DNA from: CAIMUS01 sp963708455
GTDB taxonomy: Bacteria; Pseudomonadota; Gammaproteobacteria; Competibacterales; Competibacteraceae
Direction: 5' to 3'
Assembly: GCA_963708455.1 (NCBI GenBank)
Contig: CAVPSQ010000004.1
Coordinates: 186,001-250,000, forward strand
DNA length: 64,000 nt
Shown here: in pieces, positions 56,698-64,000 of the stretch
Position numbering within the stretch: the first letter of the stretch is position 1
How the letters are laid out: each line of letters starts with the position of its first letter
The notes under the pieces: model-generated
Told to the model about the DNA's origin: nothing
The model's database searches: none
Seen by the model: the letters and a program-made list of their open reading frames with translations, nothing else
Made by a program: the position numbers and the translations under genes

Positions 56698-59448
56698 ATG
56701 CTGAAGGACTGGGTTATCGTCGGCGCCGCCCTGGCCTATATGGGGCTGTTGTTCGGCATCGCCTATTACGGCGACAAGCGTGCCGACGCCGGTCGCTCGA
56801 TTATCGCCAATCCGTATATCTACACCCTGTCCATCGCCGTTTATTGCACGGCCTGGACCTTTTACGGCAGCGTCGGCCGGGCGGCCTCCACCGGGGTCGG
56901 TTTCCTGCCGATCTATCTGGGTCCCACCTTGATGGCGCTGCTGTCCTGGTTGGTGCTGCGCCACATCGTGCGCATCACCAAGGTGCACCGTATTACCTCC
57001 ATCGCCGACTTTATCGCCTCCCGCTATGGTAAAAGCACGCTGCTCGGCGGTCTGGTCACGATCATGGCGGTGGTCGGCATCATGCCCTACATCTCCATCC
57101 AACTGAAAGCCATCGCGATCAGTTTCGATGTGCTGCGCCATTATCCCGACATCGTCATGCCGCCGCCTGCCGGGGCTTTGTCGCTGTGGGAAGACACCAG
57201 CTTCTATATCGCGTTGCTGTTGATCGCCTTCGCGATCCTGTTCGGCACCCGGCATATCGACAACACCGAACGCCACGAGGGCCTGGTGGCGGCGGTGGCC
57301 TTCAAGTCGCTGGTCAAGCTGCTGTCTTTTCTGGTGATCGGCGTGTTCGTCACCTATGGCATGTTCAACGGCTTCGGGGATCTGTTCGGGCGCGCGCTGA
57401 GTAATCCCGAACTGACCAGGCTGATGAGTTTTCAGTCGGTGCCGTCCGGCTACGAGGGCTGGCTGACGCTGACCTTCACCTCGATGGCCGCGTTTCTGTT
57501 CCTGCCCCGACAGTTTCAGATTCTGGTGGTGGAAAACGTCAACGAGGACCATCTGCGCAAGGCAAGCTGGCTGTTTCCACTGTATTTACTGGTGATCAAT
57601 CTGTTCGTGCTGCCCATCGCTTTCGCCGGCCTGCTGCTGTTCTCGGGCCGCCCGGTGGATGCGGATACCTTCGTGCTGGCCCTGCCGATGGCGGAGCACC
57701 AGCAGTTGCTGGCGCTGCTGGTGTTTCTAGGGGGACTGTCGGCCGCCACCAGCATGATTATCGTCGAGACCGTCACCCTGTCCACGATGGTCTGCAACGA
57801 TCTGGTCATGCCGGTACTGCTGCGCAGCAGGCGCCTGCGGCTGACCGAGCGGCCCGATCTGAGCGGGCTGCTGTTGGGCATTCGCCGGGCGGGCATCGCC
57901 GTCACGGTGTTGCTGGGATATCTGTATTTCCGCTTTATCGGCGAATCCTATGCACTGGTTACCATTGCGCTGGTATCGTTCGCCGCCGCCGCCCAGTTCG
58001 CGCCACCGATCCTCATCGGTCTGTATTGGAAAGGAGCCGGTCGGCGCGGGGCGCTGCTCGGTCTGAGCGGCGGTTTTCTAGTGTGGTTCTACACGCTGCT
58101 GCTGCCGGCCTTCGCCCGTTCCGGGTGGATCGGTGAAGGCTTTATCGAACACGGGCCGTTCGGTCTGGAGTTGCTCAAACCCTATGCCCTGCTGGGCCTG
58201 CAGGGTCTGGATCAGTATACCCATGGGATGTTCTGGAGCATGCTGGCCAATATCGGCGGGCTGGTACTGGGTTCACTGTGCAGCCGCCAGGACGCGATGG
58301 AGCAGGTGCAGGGCAGCCAGTTCGTGGATATCTTCGAGCGCGAGCGCCACGATGGCGATTCCCTGTTGTGGCGGGGGGTGGTCGAGACCGCCGAACTGCA
58401 CGATCTGCTGGCCCGCTTTATCGGGCCGCAGCGCGCCGACCGGGCGTTCCAGGATTACGCCCGTCAACATGGCGCCCATTCCCTGCAACAGGCCGATTCG
58501 CGTCTGATTCATTACACCGAGCGACTGCTGGCGGGCGCTATCGGCTCCGCCTCGGCGCGGGTCATGGTCTCTTCCATCGTCATGGGCGAAGTACTCAGCA
58601 TCGACGAGGTGATGACCATCCTCGACGAAAGCTCCCAGGCGATCGAATACAGCCGCCGCCTGGAACAGAAATCGGCCGAACTGGAGACCGCCAGCGCTGA
58701 ACTGCGCCGGGTCAACGAGCGCCTGCAGGAACTGGACCGACTGAAAGATGAATTTATTTCCACGGTGACCCATGAACTGCGCACGCCGCTGACGTCGATC
58801 CGCGCCTTTTCGGAAATCCTGCTCAGCAATCCCGACATGGAACCGGCGCAGCGTTCCGAGTTTCTCGGAATCGTGGTCAAGGAAAGCGAGCGCTTGACGC
58901 GGCTGATCAACGAAGTGCTGGATCTGGCCAAGCTGGATTCGGGACGGGTGGATTGGCGCATGGAGCAGATCGATCTACAGGCACTGCTCCAGGACGCGCT
59001 CAATGCCACCCGGCAGTTGTTCCACGATAGACAGGTGACGCTGCAGGAATCGCTGGGCGACGGCCCGGTGATCGTGTCCGGGGATTACGATCGGCTGACC
59101 CAGGTGGTCATCAATCTGCTGTCCAATGCGGTGAAATTCAGTCCCGAAAGCGAGGGCTGCGTCACCATCCGCCTGTTGGATGGCGATGACAACGTGCGCG
59201 TCGAAGTGGAGGATAACGGCGCCGGCATTCCCAAGGACCAGCAGCTTCTGATTTTCGAAAAATTCCATCAGGTCAGCGACCGGCGGGCGGGCAAACCCAA
59301 GGGCACCGGCCTGGGGCTGGCCATCAGCGAGCGGATTATCGAACGGCACGGCGGTCGCATCTGGGTGGAAAGCGAACCCGGCCACGGGGCGACCTTCAAG
59401 ATCGAACTGCCGGCCGGCAAGGCCGCTTATGTGATTTCGCCGGGATGA
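56698..59448 (+). CDS. Sodium:solute symporter-histidine kinase fusion (CbrA/CrbS-like)
   Basis: This 916-residue protein has an SLC5-type transporter of about 13 helices (residues 1-540), a STAC-like linker (about 560-640), a coiled coil, a DHp domain with phospho-His692 in VTHELRTPLTS, and a HATPase domain (NLLSNAVKFSP, DNGAGIP, GTGLGLAIS). There is no PAS or fused receiver domain. CbrA and CrbS relatives sense and transport histidine or acetate; the substrate here is unknown. The nearby lone receiver is the likely partner. Confidence 0.92.
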   Translation: MLKDWVIVGAALAYMGLLFGIAYYGDKRADAGRSIIANPYIYTLSIAVYCTAWTFYGSVGRAASTGVGFLPIYLGPTLMALLSWLVLRHIVRITKVHRITSIADFIASRYGKSTLLGGLVTIMAVVGIMPYISIQLKAIAISFDVLRHYPDIVMPPPAGALSLWEDTSFYIALLLIAFAILFGTRHIDNTERHEGLVAAVAFKSLVKLLSFLVIGVFVTYGMFNGFGDLFGRALSNPELTRLMSFQSVPSGYEGWLTLTFTSMAAFLFLPRQFQILVVENVNEDHLRKASWLFPLYLLVINLFVLPIAFAGLLLFSGRPVDADTFVLALPMAEHQQLLALLVFLGGLSAATSMIIVETVTLSTMVCNDLVMPVLLRSRRLRLTERPDLSGLLLGIRRAGIAVTVLLGYLYFRFIGESYALVTIALVSFAAAAQFAPPILIGLYWKGAGRRGALLGLSGGFLVWFYTLLLPAFARSGWIGEGFIEHGPFGLELLKPYALLGLQGLDQYTHGMFWSMLANIGGLVLGSLCSRQDAMEQVQGSQFVDIFERERHDGDSLLWRGVVETAELHDLLARFIGPQRADRAFQDYARQHGAHSLQQADSRLIHYTERLLAGAIGSASARVMVSSIVMGEVLSIDEVMTILDESSQAIEYSRRLEQKSAELETASAELRRVNERLQELDRLKDEFISTVTHELRTPLTSIRAFSEILLSNPDMEPAQRSEFLGIVVKESERLTRLINEVLDLAKLDSGRVDWRMEQIDLQALLQDALNATRQLFHDRQVTLQESLGDGPVIVSGDYDRLTQVVINLLSNAVKFSPESEGCVTIRLLDGDDNVRVEVEDNGAGIPKDQQLLIFEKFHQVSDRRAGKPKGTGLGLAISERIIERHGGRIWVESEPGHGATFKIELPAGKAAYVISPG

Positions 59449-59551
59449 CCATTTTGGTAACTGTTCACCGGCATCCGGTCAGCCTCCCAGGCACCGCCAC
59501 GAACTCGGGCAACGTCGGGCAACGCGAGCGCTGTTGCCCGCTCTGCGTCTA

Positions 59552-59612
59552 CTGGGAGCGCCGGCGTCCTCGCCGGCCCGTTGCGGTCACTCGGCACCGT
59601 GTCCCAGCTTAG
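59552..59612. repeat. Dispersed palindromic repeat copy
   Basis: It has the core GCCGGC-N6-GCCGGC and a right flank ending GTGTCCCAGCTTA, comparable with the CACTTAAGCCGGGACA end of the complete unit at 39771. Confidence 0.8.
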
Positions 59613-59682
59613 AGGCTGTATAAAAACTAACCCTTTGACAATCTTGATTAATCTCTCAGCAATGCGTCCCCTCCCCCCTGGT

Positions 59683-60118
59683 GGCTTTCTGGGGTAGGTT
59701 TTCTGCAAAGGACACCAAAAACGGGGGTGACAAGACCCGCTTCCGTCGGGCATGGTGTAGCTCATCTCAACAGTTACCACACCATCCCGCCGCAGAACTA
59801 CTGATGTCTCACCACCCCCGTGTAGCTGAATGGGCGACTACTATTCAGACCCACTTACCGCACTTGAGCAAGCCCCCAATCAGGGTTCTCGCGTGGTGGA
59901 GCCTGGGCATGGTCCTGGCGCGGTCCTGTGCGCTCACGGTGGTCAGCGAACCGTGGCCGACCCGACCGCCGCGACACCAGCAGGGGACTATCCCACCCCT
60001 CGTGGAGTTACTGCAAGCGGCCTGAAACCCCAGTCAGCCAGGTACACTAAAAGTATGAATAATCAAGCTAATAGGAGCGCAAATCGACCGCTCTCAAAAA
60101 AACCTACCCCAGAAAGCC
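59683..60118. mobile_element. Internally deleted insertion sequence (MITE-like), 436 bp
   Basis: The ends GGCTTTCTGGGGTAGGTTTT (59683-59702) and its exact inverted copy (60099-60118) are perfect 20-base terminal inverted repeats. Inside is only the first part of a transposase-like gene. The element interrupts another repeat. A target duplication could not be decided by eye because the flanks are C- and G-rich. Confidence 0.8.
59804..60025 (+). pseudogene. Truncated transposase N-terminus
   Basis: This 73-residue frame starts MSHHPRVAEWATTIQTHLPH and includes RVLAWWSLGMVLARSCALT, which resembles the N-terminus of IS4-like transposases (HLSKPQ...VLALWSFGMVLARSC). The catalytic DDE part is absent, and the last about 25 residues look out of frame. 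It lies within inverted repeats, so the element could move only with a transposase supplied elsewhere. Confidence 0.65.
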
Positions 60119-60150
60119 TGCCAAGGGGGAGGGAGTTTTTGTACAGCTTC

Positions 60151-61518
60151 TTAGGCCGCAATGCCGTTATGCCGCAGCAAGGCGGCGATGTCCGGTTCCC
60201 GACCGCGAAATTCCACGAAACTGGTCATGGCGTCGCGAGAGCCGCCCACTTCCAGAATACTGTGCAGGAATTGTTCGCCGGTGCGCTGATCGAAGATGCC
60301 GTTTTCCTCGAACTTGGAGAAGGCATCCGCCGACAGCACTTCGGCCCATTTGTAGCTGTAATAACCGGCGGCGTAACCGCCGGCGAAGATATGGGAGAAA
60401 CTATGAGCGAAGCGATTGAAGGCGGGCGGCGGCAGCACCGCCACCTGGCGGCGCACGTCGTCCAGGATATCCTGCACCCGGCCGCCGCGTGCGGGATCGT
60501 ATTCCCGGTGCAGGCGAAAGTCGAACAGGGCGAATTCCAGTTGCCGTAGCATCTGCAATGCGGATTGGAAATTCCGCGCCGCCATCATCCGCTGATAGAT
60601 CTCGTCCGCCAGTGGCTCCCCGTTCTGGTAGTGGCCAGCCAGCAAATCCAGCGCCGCGCGCTCCCAGCACCAGTTTTCCAGGAACTGGCTGGGCAGTTCC
60701 ACAGCGTCCCATTCCACCCCGTGAATCCCGGCCACGGGCGCATAGTCGATGCGGGTCAGCAGATGGTGCAAGCCGTGGCCGAATTCATGGAACAGGGTCA
60801 GTACCTCAGCGTGGGTGAACAGGGCCGGATTGCCGTCCACGGGAGGGGTGAAATTGCACACCAGATAGGCGCAGGGAGTCTGCAAGCCGGTAGCGGTCAT
60901 GCGGCGCGTCACGCAACCGTCCATCCAGGCGCCGCCGCGCTTGTTGGGACGGGCATAGAGATCCAGATAAAAGCGGCCGCGCAGTGCGCCGTCCCGGTCC
61001 AGAATCTCATAGACACGCACGTCCGGATGCCAGACCGCAACCGTCCGGGTTGGCCGGATCGTCAGACCGTACAACCGGTGCAGCACAGCGAACAGACCGG
61101 GTACGACCCGGGATTCCGGGAAATAAGGGCGCAGTTCTTCCTGGGAAATCCGGTAACGGTGCTGGCGCAGTTGTTCCGAATAATAGCTCAGGTCCCAGGC
61201 TTCCAGTTCGATGGCGCCGTGCGCCGCGCGGACATAAGCTTGCAATTGCTGCACATCGCGCCAGCCCTGTGATCGGGAACGTTGCGCGAGGTCGTAGAGA
61301 AATTCCAGCACGCCCTCCGGCGAGGGCGCCATTTTGGTGGCCAGCGAATAGCCGGTGAAATCATTGAAACCCAGCAAACGGGCGGCTTCGTAGCGTAAGG
61401 CCAGAATTTGCTCCAGCGTTGCGGAATTATCCCAGCGCTCGGCAGCGGGTCCCTGCTCCGAGGCCCGCGTCACATAGGCCGTGTACAGACTCCCGTCGCA
61501 ATTCCCGGTTGTCGGCAT
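60151..61518 (-). CDS. prlC: Oligopeptidase A (PrlC), C-terminal part after frameshift
   Basis: This is the second part of an M3 metallopeptidase gene. It holds the zinc site HEFGH in TLFHEFGHGLHHLL, the distal Glu region (GVEWDAVELPSQFLENW), and the C-terminal FSHIFAGGYAAGYYSYKWAEVLSADAF. From YTAYVTRASEQGP (about 61480) onward the frame is the true one; the codons before it are out of frame. Oligopeptidase A degrades peptides in the cytoplasm, including cleaved signal peptides. Confidence 0.85.
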   Translation of the reverse strand: MPTTGNCDGSLYTAYVTRASEQGPAAERWDNSATLEQILALRYEAARLLGFNDFTGYSLATKMAPSPEGVLEFLYDLAQRSRSQGWRDVQQLQAYVRAAHGAIELEAWDLSYYSEQLRQHRYRISQEELRPYFPESRVVPGLFAVLHRLYGLTIRPTRTVAVWHPDVRVYEILDRDGALRGRFYLDLYARPNKRGGAWMDGCVTRRMTATGLQTPCAYLVCNFTPPVDGNPALFTHAEVLTLFHEFGHGLHHLLTRIDYAPVAGIHGVEWDAVELPSQFLENWCWERAALDLLAGHYQNGEPLADEIYQRMMAARNFQSALQMLRQLEFALFDFRLHREYDPARGGRVQDILDDVRRQVAVLPPPAFNRFAHSFSHIFAGGYAAGYYSYKWAEVLSADAFSKFEENGIFDQRTGEQFLHSILEVGGSRDAMTSFVEFRGREPDIAALLRHNGIAA

Positions 61519-62191
61519 AGGTCAGTACCGGCTGATAGCAAGGAAACTCCAGCGTCAGCAGCCAGCCCTCCAGTCCCTGTTGTGCGGCAGTCTGGCGGGC
61601 CAGCGATCTGGCGGATTCCGGCAGACCGGCCAGTTCGGCCTCGTCGGTGATGTGTTTCCGCCAGTTCTGGGTGGCGTCCAGCACGTTTTCCTGAAACTTC
61701 GACTGAAGCTGCGACAGGGACTGCATGATAGCCTTGAAGCGGGCCTTCTGCTGCTCCGGCAGATCCACGCCGGACAGATGAAAATCCCGTAAGGCATGGT
61801 CGATGACGGTCCGCTGCGCGGCATCCAGGCGTTGGTATTCCAGTCCTTCCTTGATGGCACGGTAGGCCTGGTGCAGACGTTCGTTCTGGCCCAGTTCGGT
61901 ATAGTAGTCGCTCAGCTTGGGCAGGCAGGCGTTGTAGGCGGTGCGCAATTCGGGAGAATTCATCACCGCGTTAAGGTGGCCGACGGGCGACCAGGCGCGG
62001 TTCAGGCGGTCGCTCATATCCTCCAGCGGACGGATAAAATTATCCCAGGTGAAGGGTAAACCTGATTCCAGCAATGGTTCCAATGCGGCGCGGTTCTGCG
62101 CCAGTAGTGCGTCGATAGCGGGTTCGACATGTTCCGGACGGATGGCGGAAAACGCCGGCAGATCGGTCGGTTGCAGTAAGGGGTTGGTCAT
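61427..62191 (-). CDS. prlC: Oligopeptidase A (PrlC), N-terminal part before frameshift
   Basis: This part begins MTNPLLQPTDLPAFSAIRPE with AAAGG seven bases upstream, and continues to TYADNRELRRES near 61490. There an extra T in GAGTCTGTAC shifts the frame by one base. Removing it joins the two parts into one frame of 679 residues, the normal length of PrlC (about 680). Without correction both parts would be inactive, since the zinc site is on the other fragment. Confidence 0.85.
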   Translation of the reverse strand: MTNPLLQPTDLPAFSAIRPEHVEPAIDALLAQNRAALEPLLESGLPFTWDNFIRPLEDMSDRLNRAWSPVGHLNAVMNSPELRTAYNACLPKLSDYYTELGQNERLHQAYRAIKEGLEYQRLDAAQRTVIDHALRDFHLSGVDLPEQQKARFKAIMQSLSQLQSKFQENVLDATQNWRKHITDEAELAGLPESARSLARQTAAQQGLEGWLLTLEFPCYQPVLTYADNRELRRESVHGLCDAGLGAGTRCRALG

Positions 62192-62250
62192 CGGGGCGCC
62201 TTTGTTGACTTCAATAGATTGCGGTAGGTTATGTTTCAGCTCGGACGGAT

Positions 62251-62345
62251 TTTAGAGGCTGTACAAAAAATAAAGCTATGATGGTATTAATAAATTTTTC
62301 AAAAAATGCGTCCCCTCCCCCACCAGGCGGGAGGGAGTTTTCTCT
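62251..62345. repeat. TACAAAAACT repeat, short copy
   Basis: 62253-62313 matches the first 60 bases of the element at 35342 with one difference; the right side is shortened (CCACCAGGCGGGAGGGAG) and lacks the terminal TTTTTGTACAG. It lies between prlC and the ABC transporter genes. Confidence 0.85.
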
Positions 62346-62473
62346 AGCGACCGGACACCTGGTTCCAGGGTATAAGCCGCCTGTGGTTGCGTTGATCCAT
62401 GATTCCCGTCCGCCGCAAATTCACTTACAATCCGCTGCCTTTGTTAACGGGAGTCGAGCCACCGCCAACGACC

Positions 62474-63400
62474 ATGATCATCACCAACGCATTGACCAAA
62501 CGCTATGGCAGCCTGACCGCCGTGGACGCTTTGTCGTTCTCCGTGGCACCGGGCGAAGTGCTGGGTTTTCTGGGACCCAACGGCGCCGGTAAATCCACCA
62601 CCATGAAGATGATCGCCGGTTTTCTGGCGCCCACCGCCGGAACGGTCAGCATCTGCGGCTTCGATATCGAAACTGCGCCGGTCAAGGCCAAAGCCTGCCT
62701 GGGTTATCTGCCGGAAGGCGCACCCCTCTACGGCGAAATGACCTCCTGGCAGTTGCTGGATTTTGTCGCCGCCCTGCGCGGCCTGCAGGGCGAGCGGAAA
62801 CGCGCCCGCCTGGACGACGCCATCGCCCGACTGCATCTGCAAAGCGTGCTCGGCCAGCGCATCGAAACCCTGTCCAAAGGTTTCAAACGCCGGATCGGGC
62901 TGGCCCAGGCCCTACTGCACGATCCGCCGGCGTTGATTCTGGACAAGCCAACCGATGGGCTGGACCCCAACCAGAAACACGAGGTGCGCAACCTGATCAA
63001 GACCTTGGCTGCCGACAAGATCATCATCATTTCCACCCATATCCTGGAGGAAGTCGAGGCGGTCTGTCAGCGCGTCATCATCATCGCCCAGGGCCGCCTG
63101 CTGGTCGATGCCACGCCGGCGGCGTTGCTGGCCCGCTCGCGCTATCACAATGCCGTCAGCCTGCGGGTCGATGCTCCGGCTGCAGCGCGTCCGGCGCTGG
63201 CGCGCTTGCCCCAGGCGGCCGCCGTGGAACTGGATGCCGCGACCGGTTGGCTGACGGTGTTACCGCGTCAGGGACAGGCGCTGCTGTCCGACATCACTGC
63301 CCTGGCCCGCCAGCAGGGCTGGACAGTGCAAGACCTGCGCGTGGAGACCGGCCGCCTGGATGAAGTGTTTCGCACCATCACCACGGAGGTTGCGGCATGA
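62474..63400 (+). CDS. ABC exporter ATPase with altered Walker B
   Basis: This ATPase of 308 residues has Walker A GPNGAGKST (34-42), signature LSKGFKRRIGLAQALL and the H-loop in STHILEEVEAV. The expected LDEPTDGLDP reads LDKPTDGLDPNQK, so the catalytic glutamate after Walker B is Lys158. The rest resembles the GldA/NosF-like exporters. ATG 62474 (MIITNALTKRYG) is chosen because the upstream extension has no similarity to the family. It overlaps the permease in an ATGA. Confidence 0.88.
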   Translation: MIITNALTKRYGSLTAVDALSFSVAPGEVLGFLGPNGAGKSTTMKMIAGFLAPTAGTVSICGFDIETAPVKAKACLGYLPEGAPLYGEMTSWQLLDFVAALRGLQGERKRARLDDAIARLHLQSVLGQRIETLSKGFKRRIGLAQALLHDPPALILDKPTDGLDPNQKHEVRNLIKTLAADKIIIISTHILEEVEAVCQRVIIIAQGRLLVDATPAALLARSRYHNAVSLRVDAPAAARPALARLPQAAAVELDAATGWLTVLPRQGQALLSDITALARQQGWTVQDLRVETGRLDEVFRTITTEVAA

Positions 63401-64000
63401 ACGCACCCGCTGCGCTCGACCGCCAGCCGGCGCCAGTCGCGAGGTTATGGGAACACGCCCGCAGCAAGCCGCTGTGGATCGTCTTCCGCCGCGAACTGCA
63501 CAGTTATTTCGCCACGCCGTTAGCGTACGTATTCATCGTCATCTTTCTGATTCTGGCCAATGCCTTTAGCTTCTATCTGGGCGGCTTCTATGAACGCGGC
63601 CAGGCCGATCTGCTGCCATTCTTCCTGTTCCATCCCTGGCTGTATCTGTTTCTGGCGCCGGCCCTGTCCATGCGCCTGTGGGCCGAAGAGCGCAAGACCG
63701 GCACAATTGAATTGCTGCTGACCCTGCCGCTGACCCTGTGGCAGGCGGTGTTGGGCAAATTTCTGGCCGCCTGGTGCTTTGCCGGTCTGGCGCTGGCGCT
63801 GACTTTTCCGCTGTGGATCACCGTCAATTACCTGGGGAATCCCGACAACGGCGTGATTCTAGCCGCCTATCTGGGCAGTTTCCTCATGGTGGGCGGCTTC
63901 CTGGCTATCGGCGCCTGCCTGTCGGCGGCCACCCGCAGTCAGGTGATCGCCTTCATTGTCACGGTTGCCGTCTGTCTGGCGTTTCTGCTGACCGGTTTAC
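63397..64000 (+). CDS. ABC-2 type permease, cut by window end
   Basis: The 201 residues visible start MNAPAALDRQPAPV and contain FRRELHSYFATPLAYVFIVIFL and further hydrophobic segments (FLFHPWLYLFLAPALSMRLW, GLALALTFPLWITVNYLG, AAYLGSFLMVGGFLAIGACL). The segment WAEERKTGTIELLLTLPLTLWQAVLGKF is typical of ABC-2 permeases of GldF type. It overlaps the ATPase gene by 4 bases and would form the membrane channel with it. The gene continues past base 64000. Confidence 0.88.
   Translation, partial: MNAPAALDRQPAPVARLWEHARSKPLWIVFRRELHSYFATPLAYVFIVIFLILANAFSFYLGGFYERGQADLLPFFLFHPWLYLFLAPALSMRLWAEERKTGTIELLLTLPLTLWQAVLGKFLAAWCFAGLALALTFPLWITVNYLGNPDNGVILAAYLGSFLMVGGFLAIGACLSAATRSQVIAFIVTVAVCLAFLLTGL

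Larger units (their letters stand above)
59449..60150. other. Nested repeats between the kinase and prlC
   Basis: These 702 bases contain, in order, a copy of the palindromic repeat family (59552-59612), the left arm of the TACAAAAACT repeat, a deleted insertion sequence (59683-60118), and the right arm of the interrupted repeat. No intact gene is present. Confidence 0.8.
59611..60152. repeat. TACAAAAACT repeat split by an insertion
   Basis: The left arm (59611-59682, TTAGAGGCTGTATAAAAACT through AATGCGTCCCCTCCCCC) and the right arm (60119-60152, AGGGAGTTTTTGTACAG) correspond to the ends of the intact element at 35342-35540. They are now 436 bases apart because a deleted insertion sequence sits between them. 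Confidence 0.8.

Overview
The window is high-GC chromosomal DNA from a proteobacterium, most likely a gammaproteobacterium. RpoH, PhoB/PhoR, SixA, CpdA, MlaA, a SirB1-like protein, LonA and PrlC (oligopeptidase A) together point there. A PEP-CTERM surface protein, giant SdrD_B/DUF11 proteins, a complete type I-C CRISPR-Cas system and many small intergenic palindromic repeats suggest an environmental biofilm- or floc-forming lineage. The genus cannot be read from the sequence.

Layout. 1-9889: a type I-C CRISPR-Cas locus read on the minus strand, cas3-cas5-cas8c-cas7-cas4-cas1-cas2, then leader, then an array of at least 31 repeats cut by the left window edge. 9890-10433: a decayed phd/vapC toxin-antitoxin remnant and a triple tandem palindromic repeat. 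10430-12774: recJ and a TlpA-like thioredoxin (minus). 12877-17987: phoB-phoR-sixA-ppx and a membrane protein (plus), a phosphate and polyphosphate control block. 17938-20671: thiD-thiE-hemL (minus). 20815-25529: rubredoxin, class II aldolase, SirB1-like protein, cpdA, a DUF2007 protein, mlaA and an oxidoreductase. 25530-30969: leuA behind a probable attenuator, rpoH behind a CIRCE-like operator, a MntA/HepT toxin-antitoxin pair, and hisC. 30984-38710 (minus): a DUF2868/DUF3482-GTPase pair, an orphan mraZ, a pentapeptide-repeat protein and lon.

38711-55541: a surface-protein island. It has an AT-rich upstream zone with a 17-base motif present three times, then a giant SdrD_B/DUF11/DNRLRE protein gene (about 3165 residues once seven apparent single-base insertions are discounted), a second intact giant protein (about 1657 residues), and a PEP-CTERM protein. 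56045-59448: a lone receiver protein, a small membrane protein and a symporter-histidine kinase fusion of the CbrA/CrbS kind. 59449-62345: nested repeats with a deleted insertion sequence, and a frameshifted prlC. 62474-64000: an ABC exporter whose ATPase lacks the usual catalytic glutamate, with its permease cut by the window end.

Observations most worth checking: two spacers that differ almost only at third codon positions and so target the same gene in diverged phages; the CIRCE-like operator in front of rpoH; a Bacteroidota-type mraZ outside any division cluster; the consistent +1 frameshifts in the giant gene; and a 436-bp internally deleted insertion sequence nested inside a second repeat family.
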